Source of the DNA: Streptomyces pseudovenezuelae
GTDB taxonomy: Bacteria > Actinomycetota > Actinomycetes > Streptomycetales > Streptomycetaceae
DNA: 64,000 nt
Assembly: GCF_001513955.1 (NCBI RefSeq)
Contig: NZ_KQ948149.1
Coordinates: forward strand, 468,227 to 532,226
Reading direction: 5' to 3'
In this document: piece by piece, positions 25,332 to 34,811 of the stretch
How positions within the stretch are numbered: the first letter of the stretch is position 1
How the letters are laid out: every line of letters starts with the position of its first letter
The notes under the pieces: model-generated
Databases searched by the model: none
Told to the model about the DNA's origin: nothing
Seen by the model: only the letters and a program-made list of their open reading frames with translations
Translations under genes and position numbers: made by a program

Positions 25332-25362
25332 TGGATTAATCCACCTGTGAATTGGACTAATC
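25332..25362. promoter_or_regulatory. palindrome and near-repeat upstream of the ABC exporter
   Basis: TGGATTAATCCA (25332-25343) is a perfect 12-base palindrome in an AT-richer spot. A related TGGACTAATC starts 21 bases later at 25353, so the two sites lie on the same helix face. They are about 110 bases upstream of the exporter ATPase start and could bind a regulator cooperatively. Confidence 0.5.
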
Positions 25363-25364
25363 GA

Positions 25365-28232
25365 TCACCGGGAGAGCGCGGAGAACACGAACGAGAACTC
25401 CGCCGGCTCGGCCCGCAGGTGGTACTGCGGGAGGGGGCCGGGACCGCAGGACTGCGAGCCGACTCCGTGGTGGCCGTGGTCGAGGTTCACCCACACCGTG
25501 TCACCGGCCCGCAGATCCGTCAGATGCGCCGCCGCGTCCAGCTGCTCGGTCGTCCAGCGCCGGGCGGTGAAGGAGAACTCCGGGTCCCCCTCGATGCGCA
25601 GCCCGCCGAGCTCCACCCAGCGGACGTCGGCGCGGGCACCGTTCTCCTGCGGGCGCAGATACGGCGTCTGGAGCTCGTCCACGTTCGCCTGCCAGCGCCC
25701 GACCATGGACGCCTTCCTGGTGTCCGGGTAGGCCTCGCCGGGGCCACCGCCGAACCAGCGGACCTGATCGGCCTCGGGGAGTCCGAGCCGGATGCCGAGC
25801 CGGGGCAGCGGCTGCGTCCACTCGCCCTCGGGGCCGACGGACACCGTCAGACGCAGCTTCGAGCCGTCCGAGGTCCAGCGGTAGACCGCCGTGAGGCCCA
25901 CCTCGCGGGCGGCGGGCGCCACCCGGGTCCGGACGGTCAGCGCGTCCTCGCCGACCTCCACCGAGTCCAGCCGGTGCCGCATCCGGTGCAGGCCCAGCGT
26001 GCGCCACAGCGCGCTGTACTGGATGCCGGAGCTCCACACCGTGCCCTCGTCGTTGTCGGTCGTCGCCCGCCACACGTCCAGGCGCGGGTTCTCGACCGTG
26101 ACCCCGCCGACCGCCGTGAGGGCGCCGGTCCGGCCGTCGAAGGACGCCGGGCCCAGGGTGATCAGCTTCTCGCCGCGCACGGGCCGCTCGGTGGGCGCGA
26201 CGGAGGGCCGTACGCCGGAGGAGGCCGGGAGCTGGCCCCACGCCACGACGTGTCCCTTCGGCGCCCAGGCCGTGTCGGACGCCAGCAGGGCGCGCACGGT
26301 CCACTGCGCCTCGGCGCCTTCGTGGGCGGGCGGTTCCGGCAGCTTCAGGTCCGCCGACTCGCCGGGTGCCAGCGCGGGCACCGACAGTGTCCCGGCCTCG
26401 ACCGTCTCGCCCTCCACGTCGTACGACCACTCGAACGCGAGCCCCGAGAGGTCGGCGAAGTCGTACTTGTTGGTGACGCGTACGGTGCCCTCGGCGCCCT
26501 CGATGCGGACGGGCTCGACGACCTTCTTGTACTCGATCAGGCCGGGGGAGGGCGTGCGGTCAGGGAAGATCAGGCCGTCGCAGACGAAGTTGCCGTCGTG
26601 CAGCTCCTCGCCGAAGTCACCGCCGTAGGCGTAGCCCAGCTCGGCGTGCTTGACGCCGTGGTCGATCCACTCCCAGATGAAGCCGCCCTGGAGCCGGTCG
26701 TACTTCTCGAACAGGTCCTGGTAGTCGGCGAGGCCGCCGGGGCCGTTGCCCATGGCGTGGGCGTACTCGCACTGGATGAAGGGGAGTGCACGGCGGCCCA
26801 GCGTGCCGCCGTCGAGCTCCTTGCCGATCTGCTCGACCTCGGCGTGGTTCGCGTACATCCGCGAGTACACGTCGGTGTCCCGGCAGTTCCAGTCACCCTC
26901 GTAGTGCACCAGGCGTGAGGAGTCGCGGCCGTGGATCCACTCGGCCATCGCGGTCAGGCCGCGGCCGGTGCCGGCCTCGTTGCCCAGCGACCAGAAGACG
27001 ATCGAGGGGTGGTTCTTGTCGCGCTCGACCATGCGGGCCGCGCGGTCCAGCAGGGCCGGGGTCCAGCGGTCGTCGTCGACGGGGTTGTCCCGCCAGTTCT
27101 GCTCGGTGAAGCCGTGGGTCTCCAGGTCGCACTCGTCGATGACCCACAGGCCGTACTCGTCGCACAGGTCCAGGAAGGCCGGGTGTGGCGGGTAGTGCGA
27201 GGTGCGCACCGCGTTGATGTTGTGCCGCTTCATCAGCAGCACGTCCTCGCGCATGGTCTCGACGTCGAGGGTGCGGCCCTTCTCGGGGTGCCACTCGTGC
27301 CGGTTGACGCCCTTGAACAGGATCGGCTTGCCGTTGACCTTGATCAGGCCGTCTTCGAGGGCGACCGTACGGAAGCCGATCCTGAGCGGGATCCGCTCGC
27401 CCTCGGTGACCAGCTCGCCGTCGTAGAGCCGGGGGCTCTCGGCGCTCCACGGGGCGACCAGGGCCGTCACGGACTCACCGGTCGCGACATCGATGTCCAG
27501 GGCGGGCACGAGCACCCGCCCGTCGACGTCGGAGTCGACACGCAGCGTCCCCTCGCCCGTTAGGTGGTCGTAGGAGGCGTGCACGAAGAAGTCGAGCGCG
27601 CTTCCCGCTGGGCGGTGCAGCAGGGTCACCTCACGGAAGATGCCCGGCAGCCACCACTGGTCCTGGTCCTCCAGGTAGGACCCGGCCGACCACTGGTGCA
27701 CCCGGACCGCGAGGACGTTGCCCTTCGGCTTCAGCAGATGGCCGACGGCGAACTCATGCGCGAGCCGGGAGCCCTTGAACTCGCCGATGTCCGTGCCGTT
27801 GAGCCAGACCCGGGCGCAGGACTCGACACCGTCGAACCGGATGACCGCGCCGCCGTCGGCGGGCCAGTCCGCCGGCAGGTCGAAGACGCGCAGGTGGTCG
27901 CCGGTCGGGTTCTCGGTGGGGACGTGCGGGGGGTCCACCGGGAAGGGGTAGAGGTGGTTGGTGTAGATGGGCAGCCCGAAGGCGCCGTCGCCCTGGAGGA
28001 CCCAGTGCCCGGGGACCGTGACCTCCGCCCAGCCGGCGGCGTCGTATCCCTCCTCGGCGAAGGAGTCGTCCTCGGCGTCGGCGGTCGCGGACAGCCGGAA
28101 GCGCCAGGCGCCGTCGAGGGGCAGGGCCTTCGCGTCGGAGGACGCGTACCAGGCGCGGGGCGGGAGGGCCCCGCTGCCCGGGGACACGTCCTCGACGTAG
28201 TCGAAGGCGCTGCTGGTGGTGCGGAAAGACAT
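25365..28232 (-). CDS. beta-galactosidase, glycoside hydrolase family 2
   Basis: A 955-residue LacZ-like enzyme. In order it has the GH2 sugar-binding domain (WRFRLSATADAEDDSF, GVESCARVWLNG), the immunoglobulin-like domain, the TIM barrel with FKGVNRHEWHPEKGR, the acid/base Glu in SLGNEAGTG near residue 419 and the nucleophile Glu in IQCEYAHAMGNG near residue 489, then the large beta-sandwich domains. No signal peptide is present, so it hydrolyses imported galactosides in the cytoplasm. It is the last gene after the ABC importer genes. ATG at 28232 is the natural family start. Confidence 0.93.
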   Translation of the reverse strand: MSFRTTSSAFDYVEDVSPGSGALPPRAWYASSDAKALPLDGAWRFRLSATADAEDDSFAEEGYDAAGWAEVTVPGHWVLQGDGAFGLPIYTNHLYPFPVDPPHVPTENPTGDHLRVFDLPADWPADGGAVIRFDGVESCARVWLNGTDIGEFKGSRLAHEFAVGHLLKPKGNVLAVRVHQWSAGSYLEDQDQWWLPGIFREVTLLHRPAGSALDFFVHASYDHLTGEGTLRVDSDVDGRVLVPALDIDVATGESVTALVAPWSAESPRLYDGELVTEGERIPLRIGFRTVALEDGLIKVNGKPILFKGVNRHEWHPEKGRTLDVETMREDVLLMKRHNINAVRTSHYPPHPAFLDLCDEYGLWVIDECDLETHGFTEQNWRDNPVDDDRWTPALLDRAARMVERDKNHPSIVFWSLGNEAGTGRGLTAMAEWIHGRDSSRLVHYEGDWNCRDTDVYSRMYANHAEVEQIGKELDGGTLGRRALPFIQCEYAHAMGNGPGGLADYQDLFEKYDRLQGGFIWEWIDHGVKHAELGYAYGGDFGEELHDGNFVCDGLIFPDRTPSPGLIEYKKVVEPVRIEGAEGTVRVTNKYDFADLSGLAFEWSYDVEGETVEAGTLSVPALAPGESADLKLPEPPAHEGAEAQWTVRALLASDTAWAPKGHVVAWGQLPASSGVRPSVAPTERPVRGEKLITLGPASFDGRTGALTAVGGVTVENPRLDVWRATTDNDEGTVWSSGIQYSALWRTLGLHRMRHRLDSVEVGEDALTVRTRVAPAAREVGLTAVYRWTSDGSKLRLTVSVGPEGEWTQPLPRLGIRLGLPEADQVRWFGGGPGEAYPDTRKASMVGRWQANVDELQTPYLRPQENGARADVRWVELGGLRIEGDPEFSFTARRWTTEQLDAAAHLTDLRAGDTVWVNLDHGHHGVGSQSCGPGPLPQYHLRAEPAEFSFVFSALSR

Positions 28233-28258
28233 CGGTCTCCAGGTCCTGAGAGAAGGTG

Positions 28259-29128
28259 TCAGCCCTTGATGCCGGTCTGCGCGATTCCCTGGACCAGCCA
28301 GCGCTGGAGGAAGAGGAACACGAACACCAGGGGCAGGATGGAAATGGCGGTGGCCATGAAGATCAGGTGGAAGTTGACGGTCTGGTTGGTCATGAAGGAG
28401 GACAGGGCGACCTGGACGGTCCAGGAGCTCGGGTCCTGGCCGATGACCAACGGCCACAGGAAGGCGTTCCACCCGCTGATGAACGTGATCGTGGCCATCG
28501 CCGCGAAGAAGTTCAACGAGTTGGGTACCACGATGCGCCAGTATGCGCCCCAGTATCCGAGTCCGTCCACGCGGGCCGCCTCCTCCAGCTCCTTCGGGAA
28601 CCCGAGGAAGTACTGCCGGAACAGGAAGCAGGTGAAACCGCTGAACAGGCCCGGGATGATCAGACCGCGGTAGGTGTCGATCCAGCCGAGGGACGAGACC
28701 AGCACGAAGCTGGGCACGAAGGTGACGGCGGTGGGGACCATCAGGGTCGCGAGGACGGCGTAGAAGACCTTGTTGGCGTGCTTGTAGGGGATGCGGGCCA
28801 GGCCGTAGCCGGCCAGGGAGCAGATCAGCAGGGTGCCGACGGTCATGGAGACGGCGATCACCATCGAGTTCCACATGGACCTGGCGAAGTCGACCGTCGG
28901 GTCGTCGAACAGCTCGCTGATGTTGCCCCACTGGAAGGAGGGGAGCAGCTTCCAGTTCTCGCCGGTGATCTCCGGGTCCGTGGAGAGGGAGTTGCGGAGG
29001 ATCAGGTAGAAGGGGAGCAGGAAGAGGAGGGCGGCGACGCTGACGGCGATGTACAGGCCGGCGTTGCCGAGGACGTCTCCGCGCTTCTTGCCGGGTTCCT
29101 TGCCCACCTGAGGTGCGGTGGTGGTCAC
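28259..29128 (-). CDS. carbohydrate ABC transporter permease (MalG type)
   Basis: A 289-residue six-helix permease with the EAA loop ELEEAARVDGLGYWGAYWRI that contacts the ATPase. The GTG start at 29128 overlaps the upstream permease stop (GTGA), so translation is coupled. The protein pairs with the MalF-type permease and the lipoprotein encoded upstream. No ATPase gene is in the operon; a shared MsiK-type ATPase encoded elsewhere would be normal for Streptomyces. Confidence 0.92.
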   Translation of the reverse strand: MTTTAPQVGKEPGKKRGDVLGNAGLYIAVSVAALLFLLPFYLILRNSLSTDPEITGENWKLLPSFQWGNISELFDDPTVDFARSMWNSMVIAVSMTVGTLLICSLAGYGLARIPYKHANKVFYAVLATLMVPTAVTFVPSFVLVSSLGWIDTYRGLIIPGLFSGFTCFLFRQYFLGFPKELEEAARVDGLGYWGAYWRIVVPNSLNFFAAMATITFISGWNAFLWPLVIGQDPSSWTVQVALSSFMTNQTVNFHLIFMATAISILPLVFVFLFLQRWLVQGIAQTGIKG

Positions 29129-30093
29129 TTGGAGTCCTCCCCCCTTCCGAAGCCCATGAACTTGCCCTGAAGGAGCGTGACGGCGCAGATCAGCACCGTG
29201 AGGATGACGGCGCCCGCGCTGCCGGCGCCGTAGTCCTGGTTGTCGCCGAGGGCTGTCTTGTACAGGACCATGAGCGGGGTCTGACCCCAGGTCGCCTTGA
29301 TCGAGATGATGTTGAAGAACTCGTCGAACGCCTGGTAGGCGGCGACGAGCAGCAGCAGGATCACCGCGGTCGAGGTGGCGCGCAGCTGGGGCAGCGTGAT
29401 GTACCGGAAGGTCTGCCAGCCGGGCTTGGCACCGTCGATCGCGGCTGCCTCGTACAGCTCCGCCGGGATGTTCTGCAGGGCGGCCAGGAACAGGATCATG
29501 TAGAAGCCGGCCTGCAGCCACAGACGTACGGTCACGATGACCAGCCAGTACCAGGGCGGGTTCGGGTCGGACAGGTAGGCGATGTTCTCGACGCCGAACC
29601 AGCCGAGCACCGTGTTCATCAGGCCGAAGCGGACACCCGTGAAGATGGACATCTTCCAGATCAGCGCGGCGGCGACGTAGGACACGGCGGTCGGCAGGAA
29701 GAACACCGACCGGAAGAACGCCCGCATGAAGCGCAGCCGGTGCACCAGCAGGGCCAGGCCCAGGGACAGGGCCCAGGTGAGGGGCACGATGAGCGCGGCG
29801 AACACCGTGAACGTCACCAGGGAACCGGTGAAGTTGGAGTTCGTCAGCATGCTCTTGTAGTTGTCGAAGCCGATGAACTTGCTCGGCGTGACGGTGAAGC
29901 GCGCGTCGAAGAAGCTGAGCCAGATGCTCCAGAAGATCGGCACGAAGACGAAGATCGCCAGGCCGACGAGGAACGGCCCGGTGAAGAGCCAGAAGTTGAA
30001 GGTCGGGTTGCCCCTCAGGCCCCGCCGCGGCCGGGCCGGTGAGGCCTTGGCCGGGGCGGGCTGGGCGACCCCGCGCGTGGTGGTGGTCGACAT
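29125..30093 (-). CDS. carbohydrate ABC transporter permease (MalF type)
   Basis: A 322-residue permease with a cytoplasmic Ala/Pro-rich start, six membrane helices and the EAA loop ELYEAAAIDGAKPGWQTFRY. It forms the heterodimeric channel with the following MalG-type permease for uptake of oligosaccharides, most likely galacto- or arabinogalacto-oligosaccharides given the flanking GH2 and GH30 genes. Confidence 0.92.
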   Translation of the reverse strand: MSTTTTRGVAQPAPAKASPARPRRGLRGNPTFNFWLFTGPFLVGLAIFVFVPIFWSIWLSFFDARFTVTPSKFIGFDNYKSMLTNSNFTGSLVTFTVFAALIVPLTWALSLGLALLVHRLRFMRAFFRSVFFLPTAVSYVAAALIWKMSIFTGVRFGLMNTVLGWFGVENIAYLSDPNPPWYWLVIVTVRLWLQAGFYMILFLAALQNIPAELYEAAAIDGAKPGWQTFRYITLPQLRATSTAVILLLLVAAYQAFDEFFNIISIKATWGQTPLMVLYKTALGDNQDYGAGSAGAVILTVLICAVTLLQGKFMGFGRGEDSK

Positions 30094-30113
30094 GTCGTGG
30101 TTTCTCCGTCGAC

Positions 30114-31379
30114 CTATCCGAAGAGCTTCTTGAGCTCGGCGTTGACCTTCTTCTCCGCCGTGGCGAGCGCGGCGTTCGGGTCGCCGTTCTTACGGACGCT
30201 GTTGGCGAACGCGTCGGTGAGGGCGGTGATCATCGCCTGGGTCCAGCCGATGTTGTCGAAGTGCCCGAACTCGTTGAAGAGCTTGACGCCCTCGGCCGGC
30301 AGACCCGACTTCAGCTTGGTGGCGGACTGGGCGATGGAGGTGCGCGGCGGGATGTGGAAGCCGTACGAGGTGGCCCAGTCCTCCTGGTACTGCTTCTGGT
30401 CGATCCACAGCCACTTGACGTATTCCTTGGCCGCGTCCACGTTCTTGCCCTTGGCGTTGACGAACATCGACCAGCCGCCGTTGTAGACCGACTGCTTGCC
30501 GTTGTCGCCGACCTTGGGGAAGGGGAAGACACCGAGGTCGTCGCCGAGCGCCTTCTGCATGGCGGGCATCGCCCACATGCCGCAGAACTGGATGGCGCAC
30601 AGGCCCTGGTTGATCGCGGACGGGTCCCAGTAGTCGGCCGGGGCGTCGAGCAGCAGGTTGCCGCTGGTGAACAGCTGGCGCAGCTGCTTCATGCCGGCGG
30701 CCACCGCGTCCGTGTGGAAGGCGGGCTTGTTGTCGGGGGTGAGGGTGTCCGCGCCGGCCGACCACAGGAGCGGGTTGATGGCCGGGGTGAGGTCGTTGCC
30801 GAGGAAGACGCCCTTGACCTTGTTGGTGGTGAGCTTCTCCGCGGCTTCGAGCAGCTCGTCGAGGGTGGTCGGCACGTCGACCTTGGCCTTCTCCAGCATC
30901 GACTTGCGGTAGAAGAAGAACTGCGGGTCGTCGATCATGCGGACGCCGTATATCTTCCCGTCCACCGTGTGCGACTTGATGTCGGCCGGGTTGAAGTCGT
31001 CCTTGACCGGGCCGATGATGTCGGTCAGGTCCGCGACCTGGCCGCTCTTGACCATCTGGATCTGCGGGTGGAACTCGAAGACGTCGGGCGCCTGCTTGGT
31101 GAGCAGCGACGAGAAGAGCTTGGCCTCGAAGGTGTTGCCGGTGATCCAGTTGGTGGTCACGTTGGCGTCCTTGTACGCAGCCGCGTACCGCTTGATCGCC
31201 TGCTCCGTCCCCGCCTCGCCGTAGGCGTGGAACATCTGGGTGAGCTGCGTGCCCGACCCCCCGCTCCCGCCCCGGCCGTTGTTGCTGCCGCACGCGGCCA
31301 GCCCGCCGGCGGCGGCCAGGCCCATCGCGGCCCGCAGAACGTTTCGACGGTCCCAGTTGCTGTTGCTCAATGCCGACAT
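30114..31379 (-). CDS. sugar ABC transporter substrate-binding lipoprotein
   Basis: A 421-residue extracellular binding protein. DRRNVLRAAMGLAAAGGLAACG combines a twin-arginine-like start with a lipobox (LAAC), so it is lipid-anchored outside the membrane. The body follows the family 1 solute-binding fold with WSMFVNAKGKNVDAAKEYVK near the end. ATG at 31379 lies downstream of AAGGAC; longer frames run into the promoter region. It delivers its sugar to the two permeases encoded downstream. Confidence 0.92.
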   Translation of the reverse strand: MSALSNSNWDRRNVLRAAMGLAAAGGLAACGSNNGRGGSGGSGTQLTQMFHAYGEAGTEQAIKRYAAAYKDANVTTNWITGNTFEAKLFSSLLTKQAPDVFEFHPQIQMVKSGQVADLTDIIGPVKDDFNPADIKSHTVDGKIYGVRMIDDPQFFFYRKSMLEKAKVDVPTTLDELLEAAEKLTTNKVKGVFLGNDLTPAINPLLWSAGADTLTPDNKPAFHTDAVAAGMKQLRQLFTSGNLLLDAPADYWDPSAINQGLCAIQFCGMWAMPAMQKALGDDLGVFPFPKVGDNGKQSVYNGGWSMFVNAKGKNVDAAKEYVKWLWIDQKQYQEDWATSYGFHIPPRTSIAQSATKLKSGLPAEGVKLFNEFGHFDNIGWTQAMITALTDAFANSVRKNGDPNAALATAEKKVNAELKKLFG

Positions 31380-31477
31380 GCTGACGTCCTTGTCTCGAAT
31401 ACGGCTACGGCTCTGCGCCACGGCTCTGCGGCTCAGTGCCAGGTGGCTCAAATGGACCTGCGGTGCGGGACGTTAAC

Positions 31478-31501
31478 CTTCGGCTAAGGCTTCGGCAAGG
31501 G
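31478..31501. promoter_or_regulatory. imperfect 12-bp tandem repeat upstream of the sugar importer
   Basis: CTTCGGCTAAGG (31478-31489) is followed at once by CTTCGGCAAGGG (31490-31501). The pair sits about 100 bases upstream of the binding-protein start within the promoter region and follows a GTTAAC palindrome. A direct-repeat activator or repressor site is possible. Confidence 0.35.
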
Positions 31502-31555
31502 GTTGGACGAAGTCTGCTCGAAGCGTTGTGCAGTGTTCGGGATACCGGACGTCCC

Positions 31556-31591
31556 GGGGTTGCGGGCCGCCGCACCGCGGCCCGCAACCCC
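31556..31591 (-). terminator. hairpin terminator after the GH30 gene
   Basis: GGGGTTGCGGGCCGC (31556-31570) pairs perfectly with GCGGCCCGCAACCCC (31577-31591) around a 6-base loop. It lies 18 bases beyond the GH30 stop and separates the ROK-GH30 unit from the importer operon. Confidence 0.75.
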
Positions 31592-31608
31592 CCTGCGGAT
31601 GTGCTGTG

Positions 31609-33447
31609 TTACTGCCTGAACCAGGCCTGGTTGGTCCCGCCGTTGCAGGTCCACAGGCCGACCTTGCTGCCGTCGGCCGTCGCCTGTCCGCCGACGTCCA
31701 GGCAGGTGCCGGACGCCTCGCTGACGACTTGGCCGTTGGAGTTCAGCAACCATTGCTGGCTGCCGTCACGGGTCGTCTCGGGGCTCGTGGTGAGCCCCGA
31801 ACTCCCCGCGGTCAGATAACCGTTCACGCCCTTCAGGCGGCCCTTCGCGTCGTACGACCACACCTGCTCGGCCCCGCCCGTGCAGGTGGTGATCGCCGCA
31901 CCCGAGGCGCCCGCGGTCAGGCACTTGCCGGACTGCTTGCCCGCCAGCGCGCCCGTGACCGCCGAAGTGCCGTGGCCCTTCTGGTCGAGGACGTACGTCG
32001 TGATGGACCGGGCCGGCAGGGTCGCCGAGGCCGTGCCGCCCTTGACCGAGGGCTTGGCGACGTTCGCCCAGCTCTCCGTCGCGGAGGTCCGCACGGCCTT
32101 GCTCGCGCGCACCGGCGCCTTGCTGTTGAAGTGCAGCTTCACCGCGGTGTCGGTGGTGTTGTGGTTGTTGACCACGGCGACCCACTTGCCGTGGTCGTCG
32201 TAGGTCGACACCTCGACGCCGTCCGGGACGCCGGTCACGTTGTGGGCGACCGCGCCCGGCCGGACGAACTTGCTGTACTGGCCGAGCGCGTAGTAGCGCT
32301 TGGTGTAGTACAGGGTCTGGTTGCCGTTGGTGGCATAGTCCGGGTCGTAGTAGATCAGGCCGTCGTTCCAGCCCTCGGAGTTCTTCGCGAGGGGGTCGGA
32401 GCCGATCATCTCCGACAGGGCGACCCACCACTGGAACGCCGAGTCGTGCGCGGTCGCGAAGTCCTTGTAGATGATCCGGGAGAGGTTCAGACCGCCGTCG
32501 ATCGTGGGGTCGTACTCCTGGGCCCAGCCGGTGCCGCCGTTGCCGAAGCAGCAGATCTCCGTGGACCAGGACTGCTTGCCGACCGACCTGGACGTCTCGT
32601 AGATCTTCGCCCGCTGGTCGTCGCCCGGGTTGTTGTACGTGTGGTGGGCGAGCTTGTCGACGTACTGGGCGGTGTCCGGCTGCGAGATCCACTGCGGGAC
32701 CTCGGTGTTGAAGCTGACCGTGCTGCTGGACTCGTCCGCGATGATGCCGGTCCGCCGGCCGCGTGCCTGCTGCTCGGCGCCCAACGCCCGCACGATGTCG
32801 TCGCGTTGGTCGACCGGTACCAGCATGCCCTCCTGGCCGCAGTCGTCGAAGCTGTTGGTCGGCTCGTTGAAGGGACTGATGTAGTCGAACCGCACGCCCT
32901 GCTTCGCGAAGTGGTCGGTGACGTCGGCGACGTACTTCGCGTAGTCCTGGGTGTTCTCCGCCTTCAGATAGCCGCCGCAGCTCTTGGTGTTGGTCTTCCA
33001 CTGCGCGGGCGCGCTGTTGACGAAGGCGATCAGGTCCTTCACGCCGTACCTGGCGGCCGCGTACAGGAACGTACGGCCCGCCTTGTCCTTGCTCCAGTCG
33101 TACGACCCGTCGTCCTTGACGAAGGTCTCGGGGGCACGCGGCGCGTAGGTCACGCCGGTGCCGCCACCGCCGATGTTGTAGCGGTAACTGCTGAGCGCCA
33201 GGCCGTCCTTGGAGAACAGCAGCCGGGACACCCGGGCCTGGACCTTCGGGTCGAAGTTCTTCAGGTCGTTGACCCACCAGGCACCCGAGGCGCCGATGTT
33301 GTCGATGGTCTGGGCGGCGTGCGGGGAGACTTCGGCCACCGTGGGGGTGGCGGCCGACGCGGGCGGAGCGGATATCAGCGGTCCCGCGACAGCGAACGCG
33401 GCTGCGGCTGTCAGCAGGGCCGATCTCTTGCGGTGGGGGTGAGACAC
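31609..33447 (-). CDS. GH30 endo-beta-1,6-galactanase-like enzyme with ricin-type lectin domain
   Basis: A secreted enzyme of about 612 residues. The basic start HPHRKRSALL leads into a Sec signal ending ASA. The TIM barrel shows YISPFNEPTNSF with the acid/base Glu near residue 195 and WSTEICCFG with the nucleophile Glu near residue 296, plus GASGAWWVNDLKNF near the start. A beta-side domain and a C-terminal ricin-type CBM13 with SQQWLL and NQAWFRQ follow. The pattern fits GH30 subfamily 5, which cuts beta-1,6-galactan side chains of arabinogalactan proteins. A GTG at 33447 has GGAAGGG six bases upstream; ATGs at 33453 and 33468 are alternatives. It follows the ROK gene. Confidence 0.87.
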   Translation of the reverse strand: MSHPHRKRSALLTAAAAFAVAGPLISAPPASAATPTVAEVSPHAAQTIDNIGASGAWWVNDLKNFDPKVQARVSRLLFSKDGLALSSYRYNIGGGGTGVTYAPRAPETFVKDDGSYDWSKDKAGRTFLYAAARYGVKDLIAFVNSAPAQWKTNTKSCGGYLKAENTQDYAKYVADVTDHFAKQGVRFDYISPFNEPTNSFDDCGQEGMLVPVDQRDDIVRALGAEQQARGRRTGIIADESSSTVSFNTEVPQWISQPDTAQYVDKLAHHTYNNPGDDQRAKIYETSRSVGKQSWSTEICCFGNGGTGWAQEYDPTIDGGLNLSRIIYKDFATAHDSAFQWWVALSEMIGSDPLAKNSEGWNDGLIYYDPDYATNGNQTLYYTKRYYALGQYSKFVRPGAVAHNVTGVPDGVEVSTYDDHGKWVAVVNNHNTTDTAVKLHFNSKAPVRASKAVRTSATESWANVAKPSVKGGTASATLPARSITTYVLDQKGHGTSAVTGALAGKQSGKCLTAGASGAAITTCTGGAEQVWSYDAKGRLKGVNGYLTAGSSGLTTSPETTRDGSQQWLLNSNGQVVSEASGTCLDVGGQATADGSKVGLWTCNGGTNQAWFRQ

Positions 33448-33489
33448 GTGCATCCCTTCCGTCGTCATGAAGGTGGTGCGGTACGGCTC

Positions 33490-34734
33490 CTAGCGGGGGT
33501 CGTGCATCTTGGTGCGGGCCGGGGTGGTGCGTTTGGCGGACCTCTGCCCGACCGACTGGAGCGCCCCTTCGAGCGCGAACGTCGCCGCGCCCAGGCACGC
33601 CGGGTCCGTCGGGATCGGGGAGAGGACGATCTCGGTGGCGGCCATCGGCCGGGGCAGCGCGTGCCGGGCGACGGCCTCGCGCACCTCCGCGACCAGGGGC
33701 TCGCCGAGGGCGGCCGCGACCCAGCTGCTGAGCACCACCACCTCGGGGTTGAACAGGTTGACCAGGTGGGCGATGGAGGCGCCCAGGTAGCGGGCGGTGT
33801 GCCGGACGACCTCGATCGCCACCGGGTCCCCGGTGCGCATCCCCCTGGCCAGTGCGGCGATGGTCGCGGTCTGGTCGCCCGGGTGCAGCAGCTCGCTGTC
33901 GGGGCTCAGCTCCCGCAGGTTCAACATGATCCCGGGCGCGCCCACGTACGTCTCCACACAGCCGTGGTTGCCACAGCGGCACAGGCGTCCGTCCAGGACG
34001 ATCGTGTTGTGGCCCCACTCGCCGGCGCTGTTGGACACACCCCGGTGCAGTCCGCCGCCCAGGACGAGCCCGGCGCCCACGCCGGTCCCGAGGGTGACCA
34101 CCACGGCGTTCCCGCTGCCGCGCGCGGCCCCGAACCACAGCTCGGCCACGGCGACGGCACGCAGCGGATTGTCCAGGTAGAGGGGGTAGGCGATGTACTC
34201 GGAGAGCAGGTCGACCAGCGGCACGTCGTGCCAGTCCCAGTTGGGCGCGTACTCCGAGATGCCGGTCGCGCGGTCCACCTGCCCCGGCACGCTCACGCCC
34301 ACGCCGAGCACCCGGGCGCCCTCGATCCCGGCCTGCGTGACCACCGAGCCGACGGCGGCGGCCACATGGCCGACCAATTGCTCGGGGAGGCTCTCGCCGG
34401 GGCGGACGTCCTCCTCGGCGCGGGCCAGGACGTTCAGCGCGAGGTCGAACAGCTCGACGTGGACGTAGGTCTCCGCGATGTCCACGCCGATCAACGCGCC
34501 CCCCGACGCGTTGACGGCCACGAGCCCCCTCGGGCGCCCGCCGGCCGACTCCTCGAACCCGACCTCCGTGATCATCCGGAGATCGAGCAGCTCGCCCACG
34601 AGCGTGGCGACGGTGGCCAGGCTCAGCCCGGTGGCCGCCGCCAGCTCCTGCCGGGAGGTGGGCGACTCGGCGATGATCTGGCGCAACACCTCGTAGCGGT
34701 TCGCGGTGCGGATGTCGCGTGATGTGCGCTTCAC
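33490..34734 (-). CDS. ROK family transcriptional repressor
   Basis: A regulator of about 414 residues. An N-terminal winged helix with SRQELAAATGLSLATVATLV precedes a sugar-kinase-like ROK domain with GVDIAETYVHV, the TLGTGVGAGLVLGG phosphate-loop-like strand and the zinc motif LCRCGNHGCVET. ROK repressors of this class sense a sugar ligand and control uptake and hydrolase genes. It lies immediately upstream of the GH30 gene and probably forms an operon with it. A GTG at 34734 gives the conserved KRTSRDIRTANRYEVL start; an ATG at 34779 is the alternative. Confidence 0.88.
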   Translation of the reverse strand: MKRTSRDIRTANRYEVLRQIIAESPTSRQELAAATGLSLATVATLVGELLDLRMITEVGFEESAGGRPRGLVAVNASGGALIGVDIAETYVHVELFDLALNVLARAEEDVRPGESLPEQLVGHVAAAVGSVVTQAGIEGARVLGVGVSVPGQVDRATGISEYAPNWDWHDVPLVDLLSEYIAYPLYLDNPLRAVAVAELWFGAARGSGNAVVVTLGTGVGAGLVLGGGLHRGVSNSAGEWGHNTIVLDGRLCRCGNHGCVETYVGAPGIMLNLRELSPDSELLHPGDQTATIAALARGMRTGDPVAIEVVRHTARYLGASIAHLVNLFNPEVVVLSSWVAAALGEPLVAEVREAVARHALPRPMAATEIVLSPIPTDPACLGAATFALEGALQSVGQRSAKRTTPARTKMHDPR

Positions 34735-34811
34735 CGGGCCTGCCCCATCCCTTCGCTCATGCCGGGACGACAGTGGCACCGGCGCGGCGCAAGGCTATGG
34801 GCTGCGAGGGA

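Noticed and set aside
31528..34722. A 1064-codon plus-strand frame opposite the GH30 and ROK genes
   Set aside because: It runs antisense across two well-supported genes and shows no family motif; long antisense frames are expected at this GC content.
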